Below are positions 1 through 8,268 of a stretch of DNA of 64,000 nucleotides, piece after piece. How positions within the stretch are numbered: the first letter of the stretch is position 1; each line of letters begins with the position of its first letter. The stretch lies in contig NZ_NPKQ01000011.1 of NCBI RefSeq assembly GCF_008329525.1, positions 104,549-168,548 of the forward strand. The letters run 5' to 3'. The translations under genes were made by a program, and so were the position numbers. Below the pieces are notes generated by a model. The model searched no databases. It saw only the letters and a list, made by a program, of their open reading frames with translations, and was not told the origin of the DNA. This DNA is from Tardiphaga sp. P9-11 (GTDB lineage Bacteria > Pseudomonadota > Alphaproteobacteria > Rhizobiales > Xanthobacteraceae).

Positions 1-720
1 CACCGCGATCAGCACCTTGCCGAGTTTCGAGGTGACGATGGCACGGCAGACAAAGAAGCCGATGATCAGCGCCAGACAGCTCAGCGCAAACAAGGCCGCG
101 CGGGTGCCATCGGCCTGGATATTGAAGCCCAGGATGTCCTTGAAATCGGTCAGGCCGTTATTGCCGCCGAAGCCGAAGTCGTTGCGGAAGAACGCCAGCA
201 GCAGCGCGTAAGTCATCGCCTGGGTGATGATCGACAGATACACGCCTGACACGCGCGAGCGGAAGGTGAGCCAGCCGAACACGAAAGCGAGAATGCCGGG
301 CGCGATCAGCACCATCGCCGCCGCGAACCAGAACATGTCGAAGCCGTACCAGTACCACGGCAGCGCCTTGTAGTTCAGGAACACCATGAAGTCCGGCAGG
401 ATCGGATTGCCATAGACGCCGCGCGAGCCGATCTGGCGCATCAGATACATGCCCATGGCGTAACCGCCGAGCGCGAAGAAGGCGCCGTGACCAAGCGAGA
501 GAATGCCGCAATAGCCCCAGATCAGATCGATCGAGAGCGCGAGGATGGCATAGCAGACATATTTGCCGAACAGCGCCATCAGATAGGTCGGCACCTGCAG
601 CGGCGAGTCCGCCGGTAGCAGCAGGTTCGACAGCGGAATGAGGATGCCGACGGCAGCGACGACCAGCAGGAAGATCGTGGCGCTGCGATCGAGGGTCCGG
701 GTGAGGAAATGCGGCGTCAT
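1..720 (-). CDS. urtC: Urea ABC transporter permease UrtC (partial, 3' end outside window)
   Basis: Inner-membrane permease of the Urt urea importer, pairing with UrtB. Only the N-terminal 240 codons are present; the frame is still open at the window edge. It starts MTPHFLTRTLDRSATIFLL and continues with hydrophobic segments and the LivM-type stretch LIWGYCGILSLGHGAFFALG, which is characteristic of this permease class. The ATG at 720 overlaps the urtB stop as ATGA, so the two are translationally coupled. ATPases UrtD and UrtE would be expected just beyond the edge. Family assignment is firm because of operon position and motif. Confidence 0.9.
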   Translation of the reverse strand, partial: MTPHFLTRTLDRSATIFLLVVAAVGILIPLSNLLLPADSPLQVPTYLMALFGKYVCYAILALSIDLIWGYCGILSLGHGAFFALGGYAMGMYLMRQIGSRGVYGNPILPDFMVFLNYKALPWYWYGFDMFWFAAAMVLIAPGILAFVFGWLTFRSRVSGVYLSIITQAMTYALLLAFFRNDFGFGGNNGLTDFKDILGFNIQADGTRAALFALSCLALIIGFFVCRAIVTSKLGKVLIAV

Positions 721-2327
721 GCTTCTATCGCCCTGCCCTTGAGCGCGAACAGTCCACGCGGCCGTTTCTGGATGAACAGGATGATCAGCACCAGGATGGC
801 GATCTTGCCGAGCACGGCGCCGGCCACCGGCTCCAGAAACTTGTTCGCGATGCCGAGCGACAGCGCGCCGACCAGCGTGCCCCACAGATTGCCGACGCCG
901 CCGAACACCACGACCATGAAGCTGTCGATGATGTAGCTCTGGCCGAGATTGGGCGAGACATTATCGATCTGCGACAGCGCCACGCCGGCAATGCCTGCGA
1001 TGCCAGAGCCGAGACCGAAGGTCAGTGCATCGACGCGCGAGGTGGCAATGCCCATCGACGCCGCCATGCGGCGATTCTGCGTCACGGCACGCATTTCGAG
1101 GCCAATGCTGGTGTAGCGCAGCATCGCCAGCAGGATGGCAAACACAGCCATGGTGAAACACAGGATCCAGAGCCGGTTATAGGTGATGGTGATCTGGCCA
1201 AGTTCGAACGCGCCCGACATCCAGGAGGGATTGCCGACCTCACGATTGGTCGGGCCGAACATGGTGCGCACCGCCTGCTGCAGCACCAGCGACAGACCCC
1301 AGGTGGCCAGCAGCGTTTCCAGCGGGCGGCCATAGAGGAAGCGGATGATGGTGCGCTCGATGACGATGCCGAGGAGACCGGCGACGATGAAGGCCAGTGG
1401 CACGGCCATCAACAGCGAGTAATCGAACAGGCCAGGATAGCTGGTACGGATCACGTCCTGCACCACGAAGGTGACATAGGCGCCGATCATCACCATCTCG
1501 CCATGCGCCATGTTGATGACGCCCATCACGCCGAAGGTGATGGCCAAACCGATTGCGGCGAGCAGCAGGACCGAACCGAGCGACAGTCCGTACCAGGCGT
1601 TCTGGCCGATCGACCACAGCGTCTGCCGGCTGTTGATCGCGGTGACGGCGCTGGCCGCGCTGCGCGCGACGCCGACGGTCTGGTCGGCCGGCAGGCTGGT
1701 GAGCAGCGCCAGCGCATCCTGATCGCCGCGGCTCTTGATGACCGCGATGGATTCGATCTTCTCGGCCTCGGTCGCATCTTCCTTATAGAGCAGGATCGCG
1801 GCGCGGGCCTCGGTGAAGGCCTGCTTGGCAGTCTTGTTGGTTTCCTTCTCCAGCGCGGTCTCGATCACCGGCAGCATCGCGGTCTCGTGGCTCTTGAACA
1901 CCGATTGTGCGGAAGCGATCCGCTTGGCGGGATCCGGCGACATCAGCGTGAGCCCGCCGAGTGCGGATTCGATGTTGCGGCGAAGACGATTGTTGAGGCG
2001 CACGGCGGCAGCACTGGCCGGCACTTCAGCGACGGCCTCGCCGGTGGCGGCGTCGGTGACCTTGCCATCTGTGCCGGTGAGATAAACCTTCTTGCTGTCG
2101 GGGTCGGCGGAGAGCCGACCTTCCTGCAGCGCGGTGATCACAGCGAAAGCCTGCGGATTGCCTGAGGTTGCGATGATGCCCACCGCCTCGTCGCTGTCAG
2201 AAAAATCATCATTGGCGAATTTGGCGACGGCATCCTCGAAGGGACCCGCGAAGGCCGGAATGGCGGTCGCGGCGGTCAGCAGAAATGCAAGCGCGATCGC
2301 ACGGAAACGATGAAGGAGATCAGTCAC
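717..2327 (-). CDS. urtB: Urea ABC transporter permease UrtB
   Basis: LivH-type permease of the urea importer. The 536-residue length fits the long UrtB subfamily: a signal-like N-terminus (LAFLLTAATAIPAFA), then about 200 residues predicted to lie outside the membrane, then the permease domain from about residue 240 with GVMGVINMAHGEMVMIGAY. Short-chain LivH proteins lack the N-terminal extension, so this supports UrtB over an amino-acid permease. The start used is GTG at 2327; the Shine-Dalgarno is weak, consistent with reduced translation relative to urtA. It follows urtA after a 130-bp gap with hairpins and overlaps urtC by 4 bp. Confidence 0.92.
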   Translation of the reverse strand: MTDLLHRFRAIALAFLLTAATAIPAFAGPFEDAVAKFANDDFSDSDEAVGIIATSGNPQAFAVITALQEGRLSADPDSKKVYLTGTDGKVTDAATGEAVAEVPASAAAVRLNNRLRRNIESALGGLTLMSPDPAKRIASAQSVFKSHETAMLPVIETALEKETNKTAKQAFTEARAAILLYKEDATEAEKIESIAVIKSRGDQDALALLTSLPADQTVGVARSAASAVTAINSRQTLWSIGQNAWYGLSLGSVLLLAAIGLAITFGVMGVINMAHGEMVMIGAYVTFVVQDVIRTSYPGLFDYSLLMAVPLAFIVAGLLGIVIERTIIRFLYGRPLETLLATWGLSLVLQQAVRTMFGPTNREVGNPSWMSGAFELGQITITYNRLWILCFTMAVFAILLAMLRYTSIGLEMRAVTQNRRMAASMGIATSRVDALTFGLGSGIAGIAGVALSQIDNVSPNLGQSYIIDSFMVVVFGGVGNLWGTLVGALSLGIANKFLEPVAGAVLGKIAILVLIILFIQKRPRGLFALKGRAIEA

Positions 2328-2342
2328 TGGAAAACCCCGGCC

Positions 2343-2378
2343 GAAGAAAAAAGAGAAGGCGGCGGACGCACCGCCTTC
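2343..2378 (-). terminator. Terminator-like hairpin between urtA and urtB
   Basis: Read on the minus strand, GAAGGCGG and CCGCCTTC pair around an 8-nt loop and are followed directly by TCTTTTTTCTT, the layout of a Rho-independent terminator. A second perfect 9-bp inverted repeat (TCACTGCGG / CCGCAGTGA, 2406-2433) lies just upstream. Since urtB and urtC follow on the same strand, partial termination here would make urtA more abundant than the permeases, a common arrangement for binding-protein-first ABC operons. Function is inferred. Confidence 0.6.
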
Positions 2379-2459
2379 CCCAGTTTTGGGAGTCTCGGGA
2401 GGAAATCACTGCGGACGCAAACGCCCGCAGTGATGGAAACACGAAGCCTCAGAGCGAGA

Positions 2460-3797
2460 TCAGGAACCCTGACCGCCGCACTTGTTGGTCTTGGTGTTGA
2501 AGTTGCCGCACTTCTTGCCGACCCAGTCGCCGATCAGGTCCTTGGAGCCGTCGAGCTCCTTCGACCATGCATCGCCAGCCACCAGCGCCGGGGTCTTCCA
2601 GACCACGTCGAACTGGCCATTGGCTTTGATTTCGCCAATGAACACCGGCTTGGTGATGTGGTGGTTCGGCAGCATCTTCGAGGTACCACCGGTCAGGTTC
2701 TTGGCTTCGATGCCGGGCAGTGCGTCGATCACCTTGTCGGCCTCGATCGACTTGGCCTTCTCGACTGCCTTCACCCACATGTTGAAGCCGATCACGGTGG
2801 CTTCCATCGGGTCGTTGGTCACGCGCTTCGGATTCTTGGTGAAGGTCTGCCAGGCCTTGATGAACTTCTCGTTCTCGGGGCTCTTGATCGACTGGAAGTA
2901 GTTCCAGGCCGCGAGATGGCCGAGCAGCGGCTTGGTGTCGATGCCGGCGAGTTCTTCTTCACCCACCGAGAACGCAACAACCGGAATGTCGGTCGCCTTG
3001 ACGCCCTGGTTGCCGAGCTCCTTGTAGAAAGGAACGTTGGCGTCGCCGTTGATGGTCGAGACCACGGCGGTCTTCTTGCCGGCCGAGCCGAACTTCTTGA
3101 TGTCGGCCACGATCGTCTGCCAATCACTATGACCAAACGGCGTGTAGTTGATCATGATGTCTTCCTGCTTGACGCCCTTCGACTTCAAGTAGGCTTCCAG
3201 GATCTTGTTGGTGGTGCGCGGATAGACATAGTCGGTGCCGGCCAGCACCCAGCGCTTCACCTTCTCGTCCTTCATCAGATAGTCGACCGCCGGGATCGCC
3301 TGCTGGTTCGGAGCAGCACCGGTGTAGAACACGTTACGCTCGGACTCTTCGCCCTCGTATTGCACGGGGTAGAACAGGATCGAGTTCAGTTCCTTGAACA
3401 CCGGGAGTACCGACTTGCGCGACACCGAGGTCCAGCAGCCGAACACGACGGCGACCTTGTCCTTGGTGATCAGCTCGCGTGCCTTTTCGGCGAACAGCGG
3501 CCAGTTCGAAGCGGGATCGACCACAACGGCTTCGAGTTTCTTGCCGTTGATGCCGCCCTTCTTGTTCTGTTCATCGATCATGAACAGCACGGTGTCCTTC
3601 AGGGTCGTTTCGGAAATCGCCATGGTGCCCGACAGCGAGTGCAGAACACCGACCTTGATGGTGTCGTCTGCAGCTTTGGCCGGCGAAAATGCCGACAGGC
3701 CCAGTGCCAGACCGGTTGCCGCGGCCATCAGGCTGCGTCGGGTCAGGCCCTTACCCTTTGCGGGCTTGGCTATTGCATGAGTCAAATTGGTAATCAT
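2460..3797 (-). CDS. urtA: Urea ABC transporter substrate-binding protein UrtA
   Basis: Periplasmic urea-binding protein of 445 residues. The N-terminus has a twin-arginine signal (LTRRSLMAAATGLALG, cleavage near AKAADD), followed by the type I binding-protein fold opening IKVGVLHSLSGTMAISETT, typical of UrtA/FmdD. The frame is open further upstream, but ATG at 3797 has a good Shine-Dalgarno (AGGGAGA, about 9 bases upstream) and puts the signal peptide at the right place. It is first in urtABC and sits 60 bp behind a sigma-54-type promoter, so it is probably expressed under nitrogen limitation. Confidence 0.94.
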   Translation of the reverse strand: MITNLTHAIAKPAKGKGLTRRSLMAAATGLALGLSAFSPAKAADDTIKVGVLHSLSGTMAISETTLKDTVLFMIDEQNKKGGINGKKLEAVVVDPASNWPLFAEKARELITKDKVAVVFGCWTSVSRKSVLPVFKELNSILFYPVQYEGEESERNVFYTGAAPNQQAIPAVDYLMKDEKVKRWVLAGTDYVYPRTTNKILEAYLKSKGVKQEDIMINYTPFGHSDWQTIVADIKKFGSAGKKTAVVSTINGDANVPFYKELGNQGVKATDIPVVAFSVGEEELAGIDTKPLLGHLAAWNYFQSIKSPENEKFIKAWQTFTKNPKRVTNDPMEATVIGFNMWVKAVEKAKSIEADKVIDALPGIEAKNLTGGTSKMLPNHHITKPVFIGEIKANGQFDVVWKTPALVAGDAWSKELDGSKDLIGDWVGKKCGNFNTKTNKCGGQGS

Positions 3798-3866
3798 ATG
3801 CGGTCTCTCCCTGACGCAGACGAAATAGACGCGGAACGGCCCCACGGCCGGCGCATTAGGGGAATC

Positions 3867-3881
3867 GCAAGAAGTGTGCCA
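3867..3881 (-). promoter_or_regulatory. Sigma-54 (-24/-12) promoter for urtABC
   Basis: On the minus strand the sequence is TGGCAC-ACTTC-TTGC: the GG of -24 and GC of -12 are in the required spacing (TGGCAC, 5 nt, TTGC). Transcription would start near 3855, giving a leader of about 58 nt before the urtA ATG at 3797. RpoN/NtrC control of urea uptake is established in other proteobacteria. I did not identify a clear NtrC enhancer by eye. Confidence 0.75.
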
Positions 3882-4341
3882 GCGCCTGAACACACGTTAA
3901 GTAATTGGGATCGCTCATCTGTTTCCAATTTAGGCAACCGCTCAATTTTGCTGCGCCAAAATATTGTGCAGAAAAATTGATCATGCACACGGCAAGCGGC
4001 ACAAATAATAATCAAATATTGCCCTGTGTCTAAATTTCATGCAGCGGTATTTTGTCGCTGGTTTTAACCCTCCTGGCGATTCACCTTGAATCCGCCGCGT
4101 TGCTGTTCCATATCATCCGAACGACCTAGAGAATCATCAGGTCTTTGCGAGCCGCGTGTTCTGATCCCGTCTTTACTCTGATCGTATTCAGGGCAGTTCG
4201 ACGGTTTCTGGCTTGCCCCTTCAGCTAACCAGAACTGACGCCCCAAACACGCGGGTGTCCCGGACACCCTCGCGCGCTCCTGGCCCCATGATCTTTGAAT
4301 CATGGCCGGGCGTCTGCTTTCACTTTGGAAAGATCAATCTT
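3882..4341. other. Divergent intergenic region between urtA and the helicase gene
   Basis: About 460 bp without a convincing gene. It must hold the upstream activator region for urtA and the promoter and leader of the rightward helicase gene. It is AT-richer than the flanks at 3950-4050. Short frames here lack a ribosome binding site or recognisable protein. The helicase leader is a candidate for cold-responsive control but shows no feature I can name. Confidence 0.5.
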
Positions 4342-5820
4342 TTGACCACCTTTCAGGAATTCGGCCTCGCCGATCCCATCACCCGTGCGCTTAAAGAAGA
4401 AAACTACACCACGCCGACCCCGATCCAGGCACAGACCATCCCGATTGCCATTACCGGCAAGGACGTGATCGGCATCGCCCAGACCGGCACCGGCAAGACG
4501 GCCTCTTTCGCGCTCCCCATCCTCCATCGCTTGCTCGAGAATCGCATCAAGCCGCAGCCCAAGACCTGCCGCGTGCTGGTGTTGAGCCCGACCCGCGAAC
4601 TCTCCGGCCAGATCCTCGACTCGTTCAACGCCTATGGCCGCCACATGCAGCTCGCATCGGCGCTAGCGATCGGCGGCGTGCCAATGGGCCGTCAGGTGCG
4701 CTCGTTGATGCAGGGCGTGGACGTCCTCGTCGCCACCCCCGGCCGCCTGCTCGACCTCGTGCAAAGCAACGGGTTGAAGCTCAACATGGTTGAGTTTCTG
4801 GTGCTCGACGAAGCCGACCGCATGCTCGACATGGGCTTCATCAACGACATCCGCAAAGTCGTCGCCAAGCTGCCGATCAAGCGCCAGACCCTGTTCTTCT
4901 CGGCCACCATGCCGAAGGACATCGCCGATCTCGCCGAAGCAATGCTCAAGGATCCGGCCCGCGTTGCGGTGACCCCGGTCGCCTCCACCGTGGAGCGCAT
5001 CAGCCAGCGGATCATGCTGGTGGATCACTCCGCCAAGCCGACCATTCTCGCCCAGATCCTCAAGACCGAGACGGTCGACCGCGCGCTGGTGTTCACCCGC
5101 ACCAAGCACGGCGCCGACAAGGTCGTGAAGGGCCTCGAGCGCGCCGGCATCGCCGCCGCCGCGATCCACGGCAACAAGTCGCAGAACCATCGTGAGCGCA
5201 CGCTCGCCCAGTTCCGCACCGGCGAAATCCGCACGCTGGTGGCCACCGACATCGCCGCCCGCGGCATCGACGTCGACGGCATCACCCATGTGGTGAATTT
5301 CGACCTGCCGAATATCCCGGAAACCTACGTTCACCGCATCGGCCGTACCGCCCGTGCCGGACGCGAAGGCATTGCAATCTCCCTTTGCGCCGGCGAGGAA
5401 ATGGCGTATCTGCGCGATATTGAAAAGCTGATCCGTATTTCGCTTCCGAAGGAAGACCGCCGTACCCCAGGCCGTAATGACGTGGGGCCGTCGCCTTCCC
5501 AGAATCGTGGCGGTCAGCGCAACGGTCGCTCCGCCCCGCATGCCCCCCGCAGCAATGACGGAGCGCCCGGCAAGAACGCGCGCAATCGTCGTCGTCCCCA
5601 TGGCGGCGGAGGTGCCGCATCGCAGCCGAACCGCGATCATGGTCGGAGCGAAAATGCGAGACACGAGAATGCAAGACACGAGAACGCTCGCCATGAGCCG
5701 ATCTCACGCCCGGCCAATCAGGCCGGATCTACGACCAAAGAAGGGATGCAGGGCGTTGCCTTCCTGCACCGCGAAAGCCGACCGAATACAACCCCGAACC
5801 GCACCCAGCGGCCACGCTAA
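4342..5820 (+). CDS. DEAD-box ATP-dependent RNA helicase (RhlE-like)
   Basis: Unwinds RNA duplexes using ATP. The Q motif region (FQEFGLADPI...TPTPIQAQ), Walker A AQTGTGKT (residues about 46-53), PTREL, VLDEADRMLDMGF (about 154), FFSATMP (about 185) and HRIGRTARAG (about 331) form a complete two-domain core. After about residue 370 comes a basic Arg/Asn/Gly-rich tail with a direct repeat of ARHEN, likely an RNA-binding extension. The start is uncertain: TTG at 4342 gives MTTFQEFG, the usual family N-terminus, with GGAAAG upstream; ATG 4288 in the same frame is the alternative. It is 24 bp ahead of the IF-1 gene and probably co-transcribed. Confidence 0.9.
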   Translation: MTTFQEFGLADPITRALKEENYTTPTPIQAQTIPIAITGKDVIGIAQTGTGKTASFALPILHRLLENRIKPQPKTCRVLVLSPTRELSGQILDSFNAYGRHMQLASALAIGGVPMGRQVRSLMQGVDVLVATPGRLLDLVQSNGLKLNMVEFLVLDEADRMLDMGFINDIRKVVAKLPIKRQTLFFSATMPKDIADLAEAMLKDPARVAVTPVASTVERISQRIMLVDHSAKPTILAQILKTETVDRALVFTRTKHGADKVVKGLERAGIAAAAIHGNKSQNHRERTLAQFRTGEIRTLVATDIAARGIDVDGITHVVNFDLPNIPETYVHRIGRTARAGREGIAISLCAGEEMAYLRDIEKLIRISLPKEDRRTPGRNDVGPSPSQNRGGQRNGRSAPHAPRSNDGAPGKNARNRRRPHGGGGAASQPNRDHGRSENARHENARHENARHEPISRPANQAGSTTKEGMQGVAFLHRESRPNTTPNRTQRPR

Positions 5821-5844
5821 CAGCCGATCGATCTGGAGCTAACA

Positions 5845-6123
5845 ATGGCCAAAGAAGAGCTGATCCAGTTCGAAGGACTGGTGACTGAAATCCTCCCCGA
5901 TGCACGCTATCGCGTGCAATTGGATGCAGGACACGAAATCGTCGCCTACACCGCCGGCAAGATGAAGAAGAACCGCATCAAGACGCTGGCGGGTGATCGC
6001 GTGACCATCGAGATGTCGCCTTACGACCTCGAAAAGGGTCGCCTGATTTTCCGCCACAAGGACGAACGTCCTGGTGGTCCTCCCCGTGGTGCACCGCCGC
6101 GCGGTCAGTTCCGTCGCCGTTAA
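5845..6123 (+). CDS. infA: Translation initiation factor IF-1 family protein
   Basis: A 92-residue OB-fold protein beginning [20 protein letters not shown], with the IF-1 core [27 protein letters not shown]-1 binds the 30S A site during initiation. It is longer than the standard 72-residue IF-1 because of a Pro/Gly/Arg-rich C-terminal tail ([17 protein letters not shown]). Its place behind a DEAD-box helicase rather than in the usual infA context suggests a second, possibly cold- or stress-related IF-1 paralogue. GGAG lies 9 bases before the ATG. Confidence 0.88.
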   Translation: MAKEELIQFEGLVTEILPDARYRVQLDAGHEIVAYTAGKMKKNRIKTLAGDRVTIEMSPYDLEKGRLIFRHKDERPGGPPRGAPPRGQFRRR

Positions 6124-6174
6124 GCGCAGCACGCTTCTAAACTGTCGACAGTTGGCACAGTAACGACAACCAGC

Positions 6175-6203
6175 CCGCGCATCCGGTCACTCCCGATGCG
6201 CGG
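6175..6203 (+). terminator. Inverted repeat after the IF-1 gene
   Basis: CCGCGCATC and GATGCGCGG pair perfectly around an 11-nt loop, 50 bp after the IF-1 stop. There is no following T run, so it may be a Rho-dependent end point, an mRNA-stabilising hairpin, or part of the cspA leader rather than an intrinsic terminator. Confidence 0.35.
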
Positions 6204-6429
6204 ATGGGTAAGCGTTCCTGACCGTTCGTGCGCAATCAAAAAATCGTGCGCGTCAGGATTGTTTTGGGGGGGCGCTTCCCCTAATATGAGTTAATCGATT
6301 TTCGGCCGGACGACATTATCTATCCCCCGGTGCAGCCGGTCTAGACTGACGACCCTTCCAAAAATTCGATGTCACCAGCCCACATATGTTTCGTGGGCTA
6401 CACTATATTCTTGAGAAGGGACTACCCCC
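6204..6429 (+). promoter_or_regulatory. Long leader / promoter region of the cold-shock gene
   Basis: Together with the hairpin before it, about 300 bp separate the IF-1 stop from the Csp gene. Just before the Shine-Dalgarno (GAGAAGGG, 6413-6420) a hairpin AGCCCAC / GTGGGCT (6377-6399, 9-nt loop containing an AT-rich stretch) could gate ribosome access. Long structured leaders are established for cspA-type mRNAs; thermosensing here is inference. Confidence 0.4.
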
Positions 6430-6642
6430 ATGAGCATGGGAACAGTGAAGTGGTTTAACGCGACCAAGGGCTTCGGCTTCATTCAGCCGGACGATGGTGG
6501 CAACGACGTGTTCGTTCACATCTCCGCCGTTGAGCGTGCCGGTCTCGGCACCCTGCGTGAAGGCCAGAAGATCAGCTACGAAATCGTTGCTGACCGTCGT
6601 TCCGGCAAATCGTCGGCCGACAATCTCCGCGCCGCAGGCTAA
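6430..6642 (+). CDS. Cold-shock protein, CspA family
   Basis: A 70-residue single cold-shock domain. It has the RNP1-like KGFGFI and RNP2-like VFVHIS motifs in [19 protein letters not shown] and [13 protein letters not shown]. Such proteins bind single-stranded RNA and DNA and melt secondary structure. GAGAAGGG lies upstream; an ATG two codons in (6436) is also possible. It follows a helicase and an IF-1, forming a functional RNA/translation group, and is followed by a strong terminator. Confidence 0.95.
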   Translation: MSMGTVKWFNATKGFGFIQPDDGGNDVFVHISAVERAGLGTLREGQKISYEIVADRRSGKSSADNLRAAG

Positions 6643-6690
6643 ACGATCACTCGCAAGCCAGATGCTTGCGAACTGATCGACTGAATACGA

Positions 6691-6720
6691 AAAGGCCGCG
6701 CTCTCGAGCGCGGCCTTTTT
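6691..6720 (+). terminator. Rho-independent terminator after the cold-shock gene
   Basis: A perfect 13-bp stem, AAAGGCCGCGCTC / GAGCGCGGCCTTT, closes on a very short loop and runs into a T tract. Because the stem begins with A residues, it could also terminate leftward transcripts from the pseudopilin side, although that operon ends 70 bp away. Confidence 0.9.
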
Positions 6721-6793
6721 GCTGAAGGATGATTCGGAAAGTGGATCGACGATCGTTCGCTGCAACTACAAATACGCAGCGCATGATCGCAAA

Positions 6794-7438
6794 TTACGGC
6801 GTGCAACTCGTCACCATCACGACGCATGACGTTTGCCGCGGTCGCGTGTACATCGCATCGGACAGCGTGAGCCCGCCCTTCGGCACGACCCAGCCAATCG
6901 TCGGCACGTATTTATAGTTGGCCTCGCCGAGGATCAGATACTGGTTCGGCAGATAGTTCCCGTTGGCGTCCTTGACGATCAGGTCGGTGGGAACCGATAC
7001 GATGTCTTTCACTTTCCTGACCACGACATTGCCATTCGCATCTTTCCCGGTGGGATAATCGCCGCGCGTCCACACCACCTTGGCGGTCTTGGTCGCCGGA
7101 TCGATATACACTTGGCTGACCGACACTTGAAGCTGCGTCTTGTCGTAAGGCGTCAGCATCGCGTCGCCAATGATGAAGAAGTTCGACACATCGGTTTCCG
7201 CTAGCGTCGTGTAGCGCGACGCCAGGTCGGCCATGCCTTGTGAGATCTGGCTGACCTTGCGATCGACGGCAAAACCGTTGGAAACATCCAGCATGCCGAA
7301 GAACATCAGGAACATCAGCGGAATGATCATCGCGAACTCGACCGCGGATACGCCTCTCGTATCGTCTCGCAACAGCAAGGCCCGTCGCCAGGCTGCCAGT
7401 GCTGCCATACGCACGCGCATTGTCCCGATCCCTGCCAT
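6794..7438 (-). CDS. TadE/TadG-like pilus assembly protein
   Basis: Minor pseudopilin of the Tad system, 214 residues. N-terminal hydrophobic segment with the TadE signature RGVSAVEFAMIIPLMFLMFFGMLD, then a periplasmic domain. The frame continues upstream inside the previous gene, but ATG 7438 (MAGIGTMRVRM) overlaps the upstream stop as TGATG, marking coupled translation. The glutamate in AVEFA is the conserved position after processing in TadE-type pseudopilins. Whether it is TadG, TadE or TadF proper cannot be settled by eye. Confidence 0.82.
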   Translation of the reverse strand: MAGIGTMRVRMAALAAWRRALLLRDDTRGVSAVEFAMIIPLMFLMFFGMLDVSNGFAVDRKVSQISQGMADLASRYTTLAETDVSNFFIIGDAMLTPYDKTQLQVSVSQVYIDPATKTAKVVWTRGDYPTGKDANGNVVVRKVKDIVSVPTDLIVKDANGNYLPNQYLILGEANYKYVPTIGWVVPKGGLTLSDAMYTRPRQTSCVVMVTSCTP

Positions 7439-7986
7439 CACTGCGGTCCGGTAGCCGCTGTCGCGGCCAGCAGGCGCTTGCTGCTCGTCGTTCCACGACT
7501 GATATTGGCGATGTTGTAGCCTAGGCCGGTCACATAGAGCGGCCACTGATAGAAACCGCGCACGACCACGGTCTTGGTGGTCGGACAGGCCGGCGGCTGG
7601 TAGACGAGATTCGTCGACACATAGTTGCCGCTGGCGTCGATCGGATCCGAAATCGTGATCGCTGTGCCGGGATCGTACGACCGCACATCGATATCGAGCT
7701 TGGTGCAATCCATCAGTGCCGATGCGCGCGCGCAGATCGACGTCTTGAAATCGACGGCTGTAGCTGCAGCAGAACACGTATAGATCGACCGCGCGGCATC
7801 CTGGACGCCGGTTTCAAGGACCTGTCCAGCCAGAAACACCATGCCGGTTTCCATGATGGCAAAAATCAGCGCGAAGAAGATCGGCGCGATCATCGCGAAT
7901 TCGACCGCGGCCGATCCGCTGCTGTTATGGCCGAAGCGGCGCAGGCGCCCGGCGAGCGTCGCCATCGAGATCAGCGGTAGCAGCAT
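7438..7986 (-). CDS. TadE-family pilus assembly protein
   Basis: Pseudopilin-like protein of 182 residues with the TadE motif GSAAVEFAMIAPIFFALIFAIME near residues 25-48 and four later cysteines that may form disulfides in the periplasm. ATG 7986 is preferred: GAGG lies 9 bases upstream, whereas the in-frame TTG at 7992 would be only 3 bases from it. It is first of a two-gene minus-strand unit with the gene at 6794-7438 and points away from the main tad operon. Confidence 0.82.
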   Translation of the reverse strand: MLLPLISMATLAGRLRRFGHNSSGSAAVEFAMIAPIFFALIFAIMETGMVFLAGQVLETGVQDAARSIYTCSAAATAVDFKTSICARASALMDCTKLDIDVRSYDPGTAITISDPIDASGNYVSTNLVYQPPACPTTKTVVVRGFYQWPLYVTGLGYNIANISRGTTSSKRLLAATAATGPQ

Positions 7987-8168
7987 CTGCAAGTGCCTCG
8001 GTGATAGGAAATAACTACCGCCGAGATGTATCGGAAACAGATTGTTGAAGTGTTTCGCCGGATCGAGACAAGATGGCTCGATGCGTTAACCCACCATTAC
8101 CCATGTGGCAGGAGGCTTGCGATGATGTCCGGGCGGGATTGGGCTGACCGACGAAAAGTGGTGGCTTA

Positions 8169-8217
8169 GAGCATGATCCCGAAAAGTGGATACCGGTTTT
8201 CGGATAGGATCATGCTC
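8169..8217. repeat. Palindromic intergenic repeat (REP-like)
   Basis: Outer arms GAGCATGATCC and GGATCATGCTC (11 bp, perfect) enclose inner arms CCGAAAA / TTTTCGG. Sequences of this type are scattered through Bradyrhizobiaceae genomes (from memory). It sits between two convergent-to-tail minus-strand genes. No second copy was noticed in this window. Confidence 0.65.
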
Positions 8218-8233
8218 CAATAAAGAAAAACGT

Positions 8234-8268
8234 TAGAGTCTGATTCATCGGAGATGAATCAGACTCTA
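8234..8268 (-). terminator. Perfect 16-bp hairpin at the end of the pilus N-domain gene
   Basis: Arms 8234-8249 and 8253-8268 are fully complementary with a 3-nt loop. On the minus strand the stem begins at the TAG stop of the upstream gene and is followed by ACGTTTTTCTT, so it can act as an intrinsic terminator. It may also belong to the same family of dispersed repeats as the palindrome 17 bp away. Confidence 0.65.

Noticed and set aside
2310..3980. 556-codon plus-strand frame opposite urtA
   Set aside because: It is antisense to a clearly recognisable UrtA with signal peptide and operon context. Long antisense frames are common in GC-rich genes, and its composition (rich in Arg, His, Leu, Asp) is that of a shadow frame.
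4064..4303. 79-codon minus frame upstream of the helicase
   Set aside because: No ribosome binding site or recognisable protein; it covers the promoter region of the divergent gene.
4663..5694. 343-codon minus-strand frame in the helicase gene
   Set aside because: Antisense to conserved DEAD-box motifs, with shadow-type composition.
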